Source of the DNA: JABSSA01 sp039960995
GTDB lineage: Bacteria; Pseudomonadota; Alphaproteobacteria; Rhodobacterales; Rhodobacteraceae
DNA length: 64,000 bases
Reading direction: 5' to 3'
NCBI GenBank assembly: GCA_039960995.1
Contig: JBDVKF010000064.1
Span: forward strand, 260,141 to 324,140
This document shows positions 17,704 to 26,722 of the stretch, in pieces; within the stretch, counting starts at the first letter, position 1, and each line of letters starts with the position of its first letter. The notes under the pieces were generated by a model. It saw only the letters and a list, made by a program, of their open reading frames with translations. It was not told the DNA's origin and made no database searches. Position numbers and translations under genes: made by a program.

Positions 17704-18576
17704 TTAACGTTTGCCGTAATACAGGCCGACAACATGTTCGGCTTCTGCAAAGAACAGCCAGCGCGATGCCAGTACCCCGGCGATATGGCTGACCACAGCC
17801 AGCAACGCCCAAAAATGCGAGAACGGCAGCGCCAGAAGCAAGACAGGGACAACAGCCATGAGGACGATGGAAATAACCCGCAGTTTCATCGCGTGTTTAC
17901 GGCCGATCTGAAACACGAATTCGCGAAGCAGGTAATTTGTACCAGTGTGCGGCGGTTCAAAGGCGCGAACGGCTCCAATTGATCCAAGCCCGGTCGCGCT
18001 GGACATGGATGTGCCAGCCTTTTCAAAAGCACTGTCACCGACCAGCCAAGTGACCACTTGAATAGCTCCAGCCAAGGCGATCAGCCAATAGGCCCAAAAG
18101 ACTTGCCCAGACAGCAAAGCTCCGCCAGCGATCGAAAAGCTAAGGAACATCGCCGGTGTCAAAGGCGAATTCCAACGCGGGATCGCCTTGATCTGGGTAT
18201 AGATCATCGCCGTCGTGAACACGGTCAACATACATAAAACCGCGCCAATAAAGCCGATAAATACCCAACGGGCATCGAAGAAGACCGTGCCAATGGCGTA
18301 AAGCCCCATGACGACAAGGGCGGCGACTGCGCACCAACCTTCCCGGCTTAACCACGAGCTGCGCCACTGTGTGAACGCCTTAAGCGCGCGTTCGGGGCGG
18401 CCCAAGTGGAACGTCGAAGATATCAATCCACCGACAGCAAGCGCATAGGCAATGAAAAAGAACGCGAATGCGGACCAGCCTGTTACAGCCGGAAAGCCAA
18501 GCCCAAGCCATGCGAGCAAGCCAAATCCAAGACCGGAAATTGAAGTGAATACGATAACAGAGGGTGCGGGATGCAT
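17704..18576 (-). CDS. soeC: Sulfite dehydrogenase membrane anchor SoeC (DmsC/NrfD-like)
   Basis: A 290-residue integral membrane protein with about eight hydrophobic helices, of the DmsC anchor family. It starts on the soeB stop (overlap of one base). It would bind quinone and connect the molybdoenzyme and ferredoxin subunit to the respiratory chain. It is assigned to SoeC rather than DmsC from operon position behind xsc-pta and from the lack of a Tat signal on the catalytic subunit. The biochemical substrate is inferred. Confidence 0.8.
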   Translation of the reverse strand: MHPAPSVIVFTSISGLGFGLLAWLGLGFPAVTGWSAFAFFFIAYALAVGGLISSTFHLGRPERALKAFTQWRSSWLSREGWCAVAALVVMGLYAIGTVFFDARWVFIGFIGAVLCMLTVFTTAMIYTQIKAIPRWNSPLTPAMFLSFSIAGGALLSGQVFWAYWLIALAGAIQVVTWLVGDSAFEKAGTSMSSATGLGSIGAVRAFEPPHTGTNYLLREFVFQIGRKHAMKLRVISIVLMAVVPVLLLALPFSHFWALLAVVSHIAGVLASRWLFFAEAEHVVGLYYGKR

Positions 18577-19322
18577 CAGAGACGCTCCAGTGTTTTATCA
18601 AGCCAACCCAGAAAGCCTTTGGGTTCTTCTGCAACGGGTTCGAGGAATGGTGCCAAGACGTCAAATTCCGGCAACGCGTCTTTGGGGCGCGGTGGCAGGT
18701 ATTTATTAACCGGCTTTGTCCCCTGTTCGGGCATCAAGTCCATGCCACCACGTTCCGTGACAAGGCGGCTGACATCGCTGTCAGGATCCCCAAGATCACC
18801 AAAATGCCGCGCACCCGCAGGGCAGGTGCGCACACAGGCTGGCTCACGGTCTTCTTTGGGCAGGTTTTCATTGTAAATGCGATCGACGCACAGCGTACAT
18901 TTCTTCATGACGCCTTCGGCCTGATCCAGTTCCCGTGCGCCATAAGGGCAAGCCCACGCGCACAAACCACATCCGATACAGTCGGCTTCATTGACCAACA
19001 CGATCCCGTCTTCGGTTCGTTTGTAACTTGCCCCGGTTGGGCACACTGTCACGCAGGGCGCGTCTTCGCAATGCAAACACGATTTGGGAAAGTGGATCAG
19101 CTGGGCCGCGCCGTCTTGTGGCTTTACTTCGTAAGAATGCACACGGTTCAGGAACGTCCCAGATGGATCGCTGCCATAGGCATCGGCATCGGACAGGGGT
19201 GCGCCATAATTTTCAGTGTTCCAGCCTTTGCAGGAAATCACGCAGGCATGACAGCCCACACAGGTGTCCAGATCAATCACAAGGCCAAGCTTGCGGTCTG
19301 TTGCATTGGGCAGTTGGGTCAT
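18576..19322 (-). CDS. soeB: Sulfite dehydrogenase iron-sulfur subunit SoeB
   Basis: A 248-residue ferredoxin-type subunit with four cysteine clusters: CVGCHACVISC, CLHCEDAPCVTVC, CIGCGLCAWAC, and CTLC with CVRTC. This is the 4x[4Fe-4S] pattern of DmsB/PhsB/SoeB proteins that carry electrons from the Mo centre to the membrane anchor. The start at 19322 overlaps the soeA stop (ATGA); a Met five codons upstream is not needed. No Tat signal is present. Confidence 0.88.
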   Translation of the reverse strand: MTQLPNATDRKLGLVIDLDTCVGCHACVISCKGWNTENYGAPLSDADAYGSDPSGTFLNRVHSYEVKPQDGAAQLIHFPKSCLHCEDAPCVTVCPTGASYKRTEDGIVLVNEADCIGCGLCAWACPYGARELDQAEGVMKKCTLCVDRIYNENLPKEDREPACVRTCPAGARHFGDLGDPDSDVSRLVTERGGMDLMPEQGTKPVNKYLPPRPKDALPEFDVLAPFLEPVAEEPKGFLGWLDKTLERL

Positions 19323-22135
19323 TTTCCTACCTTCCATGCGAGTGATGTTGGTCCCGTATCAACGGGGGATTTGATCGACGGAAAGGCGGGTTGCGCCTCG
19401 GTCGGGGCGGCGGTTTTTTCGATCCGGACCTTTAGGTCGAACCAAGCCGCTTGCCCGGTGATCGGATCAGAATTCGACCATCGCAAGCCGTCGCCTTTGG
19501 GCGGCAACAATTCATGGATCAAGTGGTTCAAAAGGAAACCGCGCGTCGCCTCGGGCGCGTTTTCTTCCAAGGCCCATGCGCCTTTGCGTTTGCCAATCGC
19601 GTTCCATGTCCAGACGGTGTTTTCGTTAAGCGCGGCCATTTCCAACACAGGAACCGTGATAGACCCATGCGGAGACGTCACCCGCGCCCAATCCCCATCG
19701 CTTAGACCGTTTTTGCGCATCAGCTTCGTCGGCACATAAAGAGGGTTGTGCCCATGCAATTGGCGCAGCCATGCGTTTTGCGAACCCCATGAGTGATACA
19801 TCGCCATGGGTCGCTGCGTTAACGCAGTGATCGGATATTCGTCGCCTTTGTTATCGCTGGATGGATCATACCAATAGGGCAACGGGTCCATTGTCTCACG
19901 GATGCGGTCCCGCAGATGATCTGGCGGTTGACGTTCGCCGACCCCCTCTGCTGCCAATTGGAACCGTCGCATTGGTTCCACATAAAGCGAGAACAAATAG
20001 GGCTGCGGGCTGTCAAACAACCCCATTTCAACGGCCCATTTCTGGTATTCCATATTCCACGGCTTCATATAGCGCGCCGCGTCTGGGATATGTTCGACGA
20101 AGAAACCGCCGTTGTTGATGTAATTGTCCAACTGGCCAGCATTCGCGTCGCCGCGTCCATTGACCAGACCGTTTTCGCTCATGCGCCATCCAGCAAGCGG
20201 CCCAACGCCGGGTTTGCGTTCGTGGTTCACGATATAATCGGCGTAGTCAGCGTATTTTTGACTGCCGTCTTTGTTGATAAAGCCGGGCAATTCTAGGCGT
20301 GCCCCAAGTTCACACAGAACGGATTGGAACCCGCGTACATCGCGATCAGGTTCGATCACCGGCCAGCGGATGGCATCTGCCACCGCATCTGCTTCGCAAA
20401 TTGGGCGATCCAAAAGCGAAATACAGTCATGGCGTTCAAGGTATGTTGTGTCCGGTAGGATCAGGTCAGCATAGGCCACCGTTTCTGACGAATATGCATC
20501 AGAATAGATGATCCGTGGAATGACATATTCGCCGTCCGCGTCCTTGTCCGTCAGCATATCGATGACGCCGCGTGTGTTCATCGATGAGTTCCAAGACATG
20601 TTGGCCATGTACATGAACAGGGTGTCGATCTTGTAAGGATCGCCCGCATGCGCGTTGGAAATGACCATGTGCATCAGGCCATGCGCGGACATTGGGTTTT
20701 CCCACGTAAATGCTTTGTCGATGCGTGCAGGTTTGCCATCGTCATCCAATGCCAGATCCTCTGGCCCCTGAACAAACCCAAGATGCGGTCCGTCCAGCGG
20801 GCAATCCGGTTGCACGCCGCAATGTGGTTTCGGATGTGCGGTCGCTGGTTTGGGATATGGCGGTTTAAAGCGGAATCCACCGGGGCGTTCGACTGTACCC
20901 AAGACGATTTGCAAAACATGCAGCGCACGACAGGTTTGAAACCCATTGGCGTGTGCCGAAATTCCACGCATCGCATGCATGGCAACAGGACGCGCGGTCA
21001 TGGTCTTGTGTTTTTCGCCGCGAAAATCTGTCCATTCCTGTTCGATCTCAAACGCTTCTTCGAATGCAACGCGTGCCAGTTCTGCGGCAATTGCCCGAAT
21101 GCGTTCTGCTGGAATCCCACATCGCCCAGCCACAGTCTCGGGTGCGTATTGCGATGACAAATAGCGTTCCGCCATGGCGTGCATCACGGTGACGTGGGTG
21201 ACACCTGCATGGCGATGGTTGGCGGACAGGTCAGGTTTGACGCCGGGCGTGTCAAACGGTGTCGGTTTGCCGCTGCGGCGATCAATGACCAGCTCTTTGC
21301 CGTCATCATCCCGCATCAACAGGCCATATTCTTCGGAATCTGGATTGGAATTGATTAGAACGCCCGCATTGGTATAGCGCGCCAGATAATCGACATCGAT
21401 TTTACCGGCCTTCATCAAGCAATGCACCAAAGACAAGATGAACAAACCATCTGTGCCAGGCGTAATTCCAACCCAGTCATCCGCGACGGCATTATATCCA
21501 GTACGAATGGGGTTCACGCCAATGACGCGGGCCCCTCGTTCTTTGATTTTTCCGATGCCCATTTTGATCGGGTTGCTGTCGTGATCTTCGGCCACACCAA
21601 ACAGCATAAACAGCTTTGTATGGTCCCAGTCAGGTTGACCAAATTCCCAGAACGCGCCGCCCATCGTATAGATGCCTGCAGCGGCCATATTGACTGAACA
21701 AAACCCGCCATGTGCGGCATAGTTCGGCGTGCCGAAATTCTGGGCCCAGAAACTGGTGAATGATTGGGATTGATCCCGTCCAGTGAAAAAGGCCAGCTTG
21801 GACGGGTCGTCTCTTCTAATGGGTGTCAACCAATCGGTTGCAATTTGCAGGGCTTCATCCCAACTGATTTCTTCAAATTCGCCTGAACCCCGTGGGCCAA
21901 CACGTTTCAAAGGGGCACGCAGTCGCGAAGGCGCGTTGACCTGCATGATGCCGGCAGACCCTTTGGCACACAGAACGCCTTTGTTGATCGGGTGATCGCG
22001 GTTGCCTTCGATATAGGCGACTTTGCCTTCTTTCAGGTGAACATTGATCCCACACCGACAGGCACACATATAGCAAGTTGTCTTGCGGACTTCGTCACCC
22101 GGTTTGGGATGAAGATTGACCTTGGGCTGGTTCAT
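19319..22135 (-). CDS. soeA: Sulfite dehydrogenase molybdopterin subunit SoeA
   Basis: A 938-residue bis-MGD oxidoreductase of the DMSO-reductase superfamily. Near the N-terminus is CYMCACRCGINV followed by VLCAKGS, the 4Fe-4S site. The molybdopterin domains continue (GGFCSVNMAAAG), with the C-terminal cofactor-binding domain from about residue 780. There is no twin-arginine signal, which points to a cytoplasmic enzyme such as SoeA rather than periplasmic DmsA. Known SoeABC complexes oxidise sulfite to sulfate on the cytoplasmic side of the membrane. Here the gene is coupled to pta (ATGA) and lies behind xsc, which releases sulfite, so sulfite oxidation is the natural role. Confidence 0.85.
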   Translation of the reverse strand: MNQPKVNLHPKPGDEVRKTTCYMCACRCGINVHLKEGKVAYIEGNRDHPINKGVLCAKGSAGIMQVNAPSRLRAPLKRVGPRGSGEFEEISWDEALQIATDWLTPIRRDDPSKLAFFTGRDQSQSFTSFWAQNFGTPNYAAHGGFCSVNMAAAGIYTMGGAFWEFGQPDWDHTKLFMLFGVAEDHDSNPIKMGIGKIKERGARVIGVNPIRTGYNAVADDWVGITPGTDGLFILSLVHCLMKAGKIDVDYLARYTNAGVLINSNPDSEEYGLLMRDDDGKELVIDRRSGKPTPFDTPGVKPDLSANHRHAGVTHVTVMHAMAERYLSSQYAPETVAGRCGIPAERIRAIAAELARVAFEEAFEIEQEWTDFRGEKHKTMTARPVAMHAMRGISAHANGFQTCRALHVLQIVLGTVERPGGFRFKPPYPKPATAHPKPHCGVQPDCPLDGPHLGFVQGPEDLALDDDGKPARIDKAFTWENPMSAHGLMHMVISNAHAGDPYKIDTLFMYMANMSWNSSMNTRGVIDMLTDKDADGEYVIPRIIYSDAYSSETVAYADLILPDTTYLERHDCISLLDRPICEADAVADAIRWPVIEPDRDVRGFQSVLCELGARLELPGFINKDGSQKYADYADYIVNHERKPGVGPLAGWRMSENGLVNGRGDANAGQLDNYINNGGFFVEHIPDAARYMKPWNMEYQKWAVEMGLFDSPQPYLFSLYVEPMRRFQLAAEGVGERQPPDHLRDRIRETMDPLPYWYDPSSDNKGDEYPITALTQRPMAMYHSWGSQNAWLRQLHGHNPLYVPTKLMRKNGLSDGDWARVTSPHGSITVPVLEMAALNENTVWTWNAIGKRKGAWALEENAPEATRGFLLNHLIHELLPPKGDGLRWSNSDPITGQAAWFDLKVRIEKTAAPTEAQPAFPSIKSPVDTGPTSLAWKVGK

Positions 22136-23106
22136 ACCTGCTCTCTCACTTGTGCTGAAGTTACGGCGATCATGTCGACGATATCTTTGGCTGTGCATCC
22201 GCGGCTCAGATCATTTGCGGGTTTTGCCAATCCCTGTAGAACAGGCCCAATCGCGGTCGCGCCGCCAATGCGTTGCGCAATTTTATAGCCGATATTCCCG
22301 GCATCCAGATTCGGGAAAACAAAGACGTTGGCGTGCCCGGCCACGTCGGATCCGGCCGCTTTGGATGCCCCGACATTGGCATCAAAGGCCGCATCGAATT
22401 GCAATTCGCCATCGACGGCGAAATCTGCGTTGGCTCGCACCAGTTCCAAAGCGTCGGTCACCTTGGACACCCGATCATGTTTGGCCGAGCCCTTGGTCGA
22501 AAAACTAAGCATCGCGACACGCGGATCTTCACCCAGCAATTCACGCGCAGATGCTGCCGCCTGTCCTGTAATCGCGGCCAATTCGGTCACGTTCGGATCG
22601 ATTACCAACCCACAATCAGAAAATATAAGGCCAGCACCAGGTCGTGTGGGGTGATGATCCGGCAAAACCATTAAGAAGAAAGACGAAACCAATGGTGCGC
22701 CCTTAGCTGTTCCAATCATTTGCAACGCTGCACGCACAGTGTCAGACGTCGTGGCAACTGCCCCGCCGATTGTCCCGTCTGCCAACCCCATCCGCACCAT
22801 TAAGGCCGCATAGGTGAGCGGGTTGCCAATTGCGTCGGCGGCTTCTTCAGCAGTTGGATTTTTGCGGGCACGCGCCTCCATGAAGGCCACAATCATGTCG
22901 TTCACACGCGGACTGCTTTTGGGATCTTCTACGGTGACGCCATCAATGGCGATCTGAGACGGATCACCCAACAGGGTGATCTGTGCCAACCCGTCTTGGG
23001 TGGCGCGCCGGGCTGCATCCTGAACCCGCGGGTCGGTGCCCTCGGGCAGGACAATGCGATGCCGGGCCACGCGGGCCCGGTCGCGCAAGGCAGTCAGAGG
23101 CGACAT
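22132..23106 (-). CDS. pta: Phosphate acetyltransferase
   Basis: A 324-residue PTA/PTB domain protein without the long N-terminal extension of E. coli Pta. It contains IVLPEGTDPRVQDAA near the start and GNIGYKIAQRIGGATAIGP near the end. It converts acetyl phosphate, the product of Xsc, to acetyl-CoA. The ATG at 23106 has an AGAGGGG ribosome-binding site. It lies 31 bp after xsc and overlaps soeA by 4 bp. Confidence 0.93.
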   Translation of the reverse strand: MSPLTALRDRARVARHRIVLPEGTDPRVQDAARRATQDGLAQITLLGDPSQIAIDGVTVEDPKSSPRVNDMIVAFMEARARKNPTAEEAADAIGNPLTYAALMVRMGLADGTIGGAVATTSDTVRAALQMIGTAKGAPLVSSFFLMVLPDHHPTRPGAGLIFSDCGLVIDPNVTELAAITGQAAASARELLGEDPRVAMLSFSTKGSAKHDRVSKVTDALELVRANADFAVDGELQFDAAFDANVGASKAAGSDVAGHANVFVFPNLDAGNIGYKIAQRIGGATAIGPVLQGLAKPANDLSRGCTAKDIVDMIAVTSAQVREQV

Positions 23107-23137
23107 CACGCCGCCCCTCTTTTTGGTAAGGGGTGGA

Positions 23138-24910
23138 TCACTCGGCCGCCATATCCGCATCAGTTACTCCGGCCACGGAAACCGGTTTTTTCATCGCATC
23201 GCGGCGGAAAGGTTCGCCAAGCTCTTGGTTGATCATGGCTTCGATCAATGTGGTTTTGCCGTGCTTCATCTGATCTTCGATGGCTTTGTTCAATGCCGCA
23301 GTCAGTTCTTCCATCGTGCGCGCAACAACACCTTCTAATCCACAGGCTTGGGCGATACCGGCATAAGATACTTGGGTATCCAATTCCGTACCGACAAAGT
23401 TATCGTCGAACCACAATGTCGAATTCCGCTTTTCTGCGCCCCATTGGTAGTTCCGGAAAACAATCTGTGTGATTGCAGGCCAGTTACCACGTCCAATCGC
23501 AGTCAGTTCGTTCACGGCAATCCCAAAGGCTCCGTCACCCGCAAACCCGACTACGGGTACTGTGGGTTGACCGATCTTGGCCCCAACAATCGCGGGCAAA
23601 CCGTATCCACATGGACCGAAAAGACCTGGTGCGAGGTATTTGCGACCTTCTTCAAAGGACGGATAGGCATTGCCGATGGCGCAGTTGTTGCCGATGTCTG
23701 ATGAAATGATCGCTTCTTTTGGTAAGGCTGATTGAATTGCGCGCCACGCCATGCGGGGGCTCATCCAATCTGGTTTGGCCGCACGTGCACGTTCATTCCA
23801 TGTGGTGCCCGGATCGTCGTCTTCGTGATCCATTGAGCTGAGCTGCTGTGCCCATGTTGATTTCTTGGTCGCAATTTCGTTCTTGCGTTCTTCGCGACCA
23901 GTGTCACCGGCTGTGTCTGCCAGCTGATTCAGAATTCCGCGCGCAACTTTCGCGGCGTCACCTACGATACCAACTGATACTTTCTTTGTCAGACCAATAC
24001 GGTCTGGGTTGATGTCGACCTGAATGATTTTTGCATCCGCTGGCCAATATTCCATGCCATAGCCCGGTAGGGTCGAAAACGGGTTCAACCGTGTGCCAAG
24101 GCACAAAACGACGTCTGCGTTCTTGATCAGCTCCATGCCGGCCTTGGACCCGTTGTAGCCCAAGGGACCGGCAAACAAGGGATGTGATCCGGGAAATGCG
24201 TCGTTGTGCTGATAGCCAACGCAAACAGGGGCTGTCAGACGTTCTGCCAGATCCATCGACGCTTTGATGCCGCCGTCGGACAGGACCACGCCAGCGCCAT
24301 TCAGAATGACTGGGTTCTTGGTGTTTGACAAAATCTTGGCAGCTTCGGCAATTGAATTTTCACCGCCGGGGGACACTTCGAATTCGATGGGATCAGGAAT
24401 GTCGACATCGACGATTTGTGTCCAGTAATCACGCGGGATGTTCAACTGTGCAGGGCCTGACAGACGCTTTGCTTGGCTGATAACCCGCGTCAGGACTTCG
24501 GCGACACGTGATGGATCGCGGACTTCTTCTTGGTAGGCGACCATGTCTTCGAACAGTTTCATTTGTTCGACTTCTTGGAAACCGCCCTGCCCAATGGTTT
24601 TGTTGGCGGCTTGTGGTGTGACCAACAAAAGAGGTGTGTGGTTCCAGTACGCTGTTTTTACAGCGGTCACAAAGTTTGTGATGCCGGGACCATTTTGCGC
24701 GATCATCATCGACATTTCACCAGTGACGCGGGTGTAACCGTCTGCCATCATCCCGGCGCTGCCTTCGTGCGCGCAATCCCAAAACATAATACCAGCCTTA
24801 GGAAACAAATCCGAGATCGGCATCATGGCGGACCCAATTATACCGAAGGCGTGGCGAATACCATGTTTTTGCAGCGTTTTTACGAATGCTTCTTCGGTTG
24901 TCATTTTCAT
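23138..24910 (-). CDS. xsc: Sulfoacetaldehyde acetyltransferase
   Basis: A 590-residue thiamine-diphosphate enzyme starting MKMTTEEAFVKTLQKHGI, typical of Xsc. GIIGSAMMPISDLFP and the ThDP motif GDGAFGIAVNELTAI are present. Xsc cleaves sulfoacetaldehyde with phosphate to acetyl phosphate and sulfite, the central step in taurine and related sulfonate degradation. ATG 24910 is preferred (GGAG 8 bases upstream) over an in-frame GTG at 24919. A TauR-type operator lies in the 100 bp upstream. The next gene is pta. Confidence 0.96.
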   Translation of the reverse strand: MKMTTEEAFVKTLQKHGIRHAFGIIGSAMMPISDLFPKAGIMFWDCAHEGSAGMMADGYTRVTGEMSMMIAQNGPGITNFVTAVKTAYWNHTPLLLVTPQAANKTIGQGGFQEVEQMKLFEDMVAYQEEVRDPSRVAEVLTRVISQAKRLSGPAQLNIPRDYWTQIVDVDIPDPIEFEVSPGGENSIAEAAKILSNTKNPVILNGAGVVLSDGGIKASMDLAERLTAPVCVGYQHNDAFPGSHPLFAGPLGYNGSKAGMELIKNADVVLCLGTRLNPFSTLPGYGMEYWPADAKIIQVDINPDRIGLTKKVSVGIVGDAAKVARGILNQLADTAGDTGREERKNEIATKKSTWAQQLSSMDHEDDDPGTTWNERARAAKPDWMSPRMAWRAIQSALPKEAIISSDIGNNCAIGNAYPSFEEGRKYLAPGLFGPCGYGLPAIVGAKIGQPTVPVVGFAGDGAFGIAVNELTAIGRGNWPAITQIVFRNYQWGAEKRNSTLWFDDNFVGTELDTQVSYAGIAQACGLEGVVARTMEELTAALNKAIEDQMKHGKTTLIEAMINQELGEPFRRDAMKKPVSVAGVTDADMAAE

Positions 24911-24965
24911 GGGGGACACTCCATTAGGCCCTTGGGAATCAGGGCATGTTCGTTTTGTCTACTTC

Positions 24966-25019
24966 TACGAGCCAAATAGCGTTCTCGTTAGGGCCAGATT
25001 GAACGCGGGATCAGTCCAG
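24966..25019 (-). promoter_or_regulatory. Putative TauR operator upstream of xsc (three 22 bp-spaced repeats)
   Basis: On the minus strand, CTGGACTGAT starts at 25019, CTGGCCCTAA at 24997 and TTGGCTCGTA at 24975, each exactly 22 bp apart, that is two helical turns. The first repeat overlaps the tauR stop codon. MocR-type regulators bind direct repeats, and a CTGGACTTAA-like box is what I recall for Rhodobacter TauR. The third repeat is weak. Operator function is inferred. Confidence 0.65.
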
Positions 25020-26474
25020 TTTGCGAACACACTCTGAAATTAATGAGACGCCTTCTTCGATACGTTCTGAAGCGATCGACGAATATGCCAAACGAAAGAA
25101 ATGTTTGACCGGTTTCGGGCCATTGAAAAATGGAGTTCCGGGTTCGATCAATACAGATTTCTTGGCGAGGCGATCTGCTAGCACTTTGGCGTTTTGACCG
25201 GGTTCTAGTCGCATCCAAAAGGATGATCCGCCATTGGCGGCTTGGCCGACAATGTTTAAGTTGTGACGCCTCAACGCTTGTTCCATCGTTGCGCGTCGTT
25301 CTTTTAGGATGCGCCCCATGCGTCGAATCTGAGCGTCATAATGGCCCAACGACAAGAAATAGGCGGCGGTGCGTTGAATATGCCCCGGAGGGTGGCGCAG
25401 AACGCTGGTGCGTAATGCGCGCGCTTCGCGCACAAACGGTTCGGACCCGACCAGATACCCAAGACGCAAACCCGGAAAGAGCGACTTTGAAAAGCTGCCG
25501 ACATAGATAACGCGGCCATCCTGATCCAATGACTTCAGCGCAGGGGAGGGCGGTTTGAGGAACGACATTTCGAATTCGTAATCATCTTCGACAACAAGCG
25601 CTTCGATTTCGCGGGCGCGATCCAACAGAGCACGTCGTCGTTCAACGGGCATCGTGGCCGTGGTTGGGCACTGATGACTGGGCGTTGTGAATATTACGTC
25701 CGTTTCAGGTGGAATTTCGTCCGGCGGCAGGCCTTCTTGGTCAACGCGTATTGGGCGTACGTGACATCTAGACTGATCCAAAACGTCGCGCAATGCCGGG
25801 TAACACGGGTCTTCAAGGGCGGCCGTGCGGCGTTGATTCAGCAAAACCTGCGCTGTTAACCAAAGCGCGTTTTGTGCGCCCATGGTGATCAAAATCTGTT
25901 CGGAATCCGCCACGATGCCGCGGCGTGGCAGGGTGTGACGTTGAATAAATTCAATCAGCTGTGGATCGTCTCGGTCGTAATAATCCGTCGTCAGCGGGCC
26001 AAAGTCGCGTTGCCCAAGGGCCTGCAGCGCACAAAGGCGCCAATTGGGATGATCAAACAAGCTTGGATCCGTTTGGCCATATATGAACGGAAACTTGAAA
26101 CGCGCCCAGTCATATGGCTTTGCCAGCGTCTGGCCGCCCGTAAATTTCTGCCCAATTGCCCTGTTCCAATCCACTGCGTCTTCGCTCTGTGGTTGGACAT
26201 CAAAGCTTGGCGGTATCGGCGCGCTTTCAGATACAAAATACCCAGACCGACCTTTTGATGTCAGGTAATCATTCGCCAAAAGCTCTGTGTAGGCCAAGGT
26301 GACCGTGATCCGACTGATGCTAAGATGTTGCGCCAATCGTCTTGTTGACGGCAGTTTCTCACCGGGTTGGAACCGTCCGGTCAGAATTCCACGCGCAATC
26401 ATTTGCTGAACCTGCGACTGTAATGTCCCTTGATGTTCAGGCTGAAGGAAGAATGTCTCAACAGGTAGTGCCAT
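25011..26474 (-). CDS. tauR: TauR, MocR/GntR-type regulator with aminotransferase-like domain
   Basis: A 487-residue protein with an N-terminal GntR winged helix (GEKLPSTRRLAQHLSISRIT, about residues 35-55) and a C-terminal fold-type I aminotransferase-like domain. The PLP Lys is in VGSFSKSLFPGLRLG. This matches TauR, the PLP-dependent activator of taurine genes in Rhodobacter. It is immediately upstream of xsc and on the same strand. The ATG at 26474 has AAGG 8 bases upstream. The direct repeats upstream of both tauR and xsc suggest it controls itself and the xsc operon. The true effector could be taurine, its imine or another sulfonate. Confidence 0.88.
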   Translation of the reverse strand: MALPVETFFLQPEHQGTLQSQVQQMIARGILTGRFQPGEKLPSTRRLAQHLSISRITVTLAYTELLANDYLTSKGRSGYFVSESAPIPPSFDVQPQSEDAVDWNRAIGQKFTGGQTLAKPYDWARFKFPFIYGQTDPSLFDHPNWRLCALQALGQRDFGPLTTDYYDRDDPQLIEFIQRHTLPRRGIVADSEQILITMGAQNALWLTAQVLLNQRRTAALEDPCYPALRDVLDQSRCHVRPIRVDQEGLPPDEIPPETDVIFTTPSHQCPTTATMPVERRRALLDRAREIEALVVEDDYEFEMSFLKPPSPALKSLDQDGRVIYVGSFSKSLFPGLRLGYLVGSEPFVREARALRTSVLRHPPGHIQRTAAYFLSLGHYDAQIRRMGRILKERRATMEQALRRHNLNIVGQAANGGSSFWMRLEPGQNAKVLADRLAKKSVLIEPGTPFFNGPKPVKHFFRLAYSSIASERIEEGVSLISECVRKLD

Positions 26475-26489
26475 TATTGGCACCTTAGT

Positions 26490-26521
26490 TTGGACTTATC
26501 GTAAAGGCAATCTGGACTGAT
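26490..26521 (+). promoter_or_regulatory. Putative TauR operator upstream of tauR
   Basis: TTGGACTTAT (26490-26499) and CTGGACTGAT (26512-26521) form a direct repeat at exactly 22 bp, in the opposite orientation to the tauR gene. They share TGGACT and the terminal AT. Spacing is identical to the repeats upstream of xsc. The remaining 200 bp up to the SDR gene end shows no gene. Confidence 0.7.
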
Positions 26522-26722
26522 AGAGTTATTCAGGCTTACCTAGAAAAACACCTTAGACGGACAAAACTCCTTAAGAACACAGGTTGGTCGGTATTTGGAT
26601 CCGTAAAGGTGAGGTTCGAACTACCGATTCCACAAAATAGGCGAGAACACCAAAAATCGCGGTCTTTGGTGTTTGTGTGTATGTCGATGATCTTGTGAGG
26701 CTTTGCGTCGACGCGGATGGAT

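Noticed and set aside
18564..19739. 391-codon open frame on the plus strand opposite soeB and the end of soeA
   Set aside because: It lies wholly antisense to well-supported Fe-S and molybdopterin genes; its sequence mirrors their codon pattern and shows no domain.
17704..22135. DMSO reductase (DmsABC)
   Set aside because: The catalytic subunit lacks a Tat signal and the genes are coupled to xsc-pta, which fits SoeABC better; the alternative is not fully excluded.
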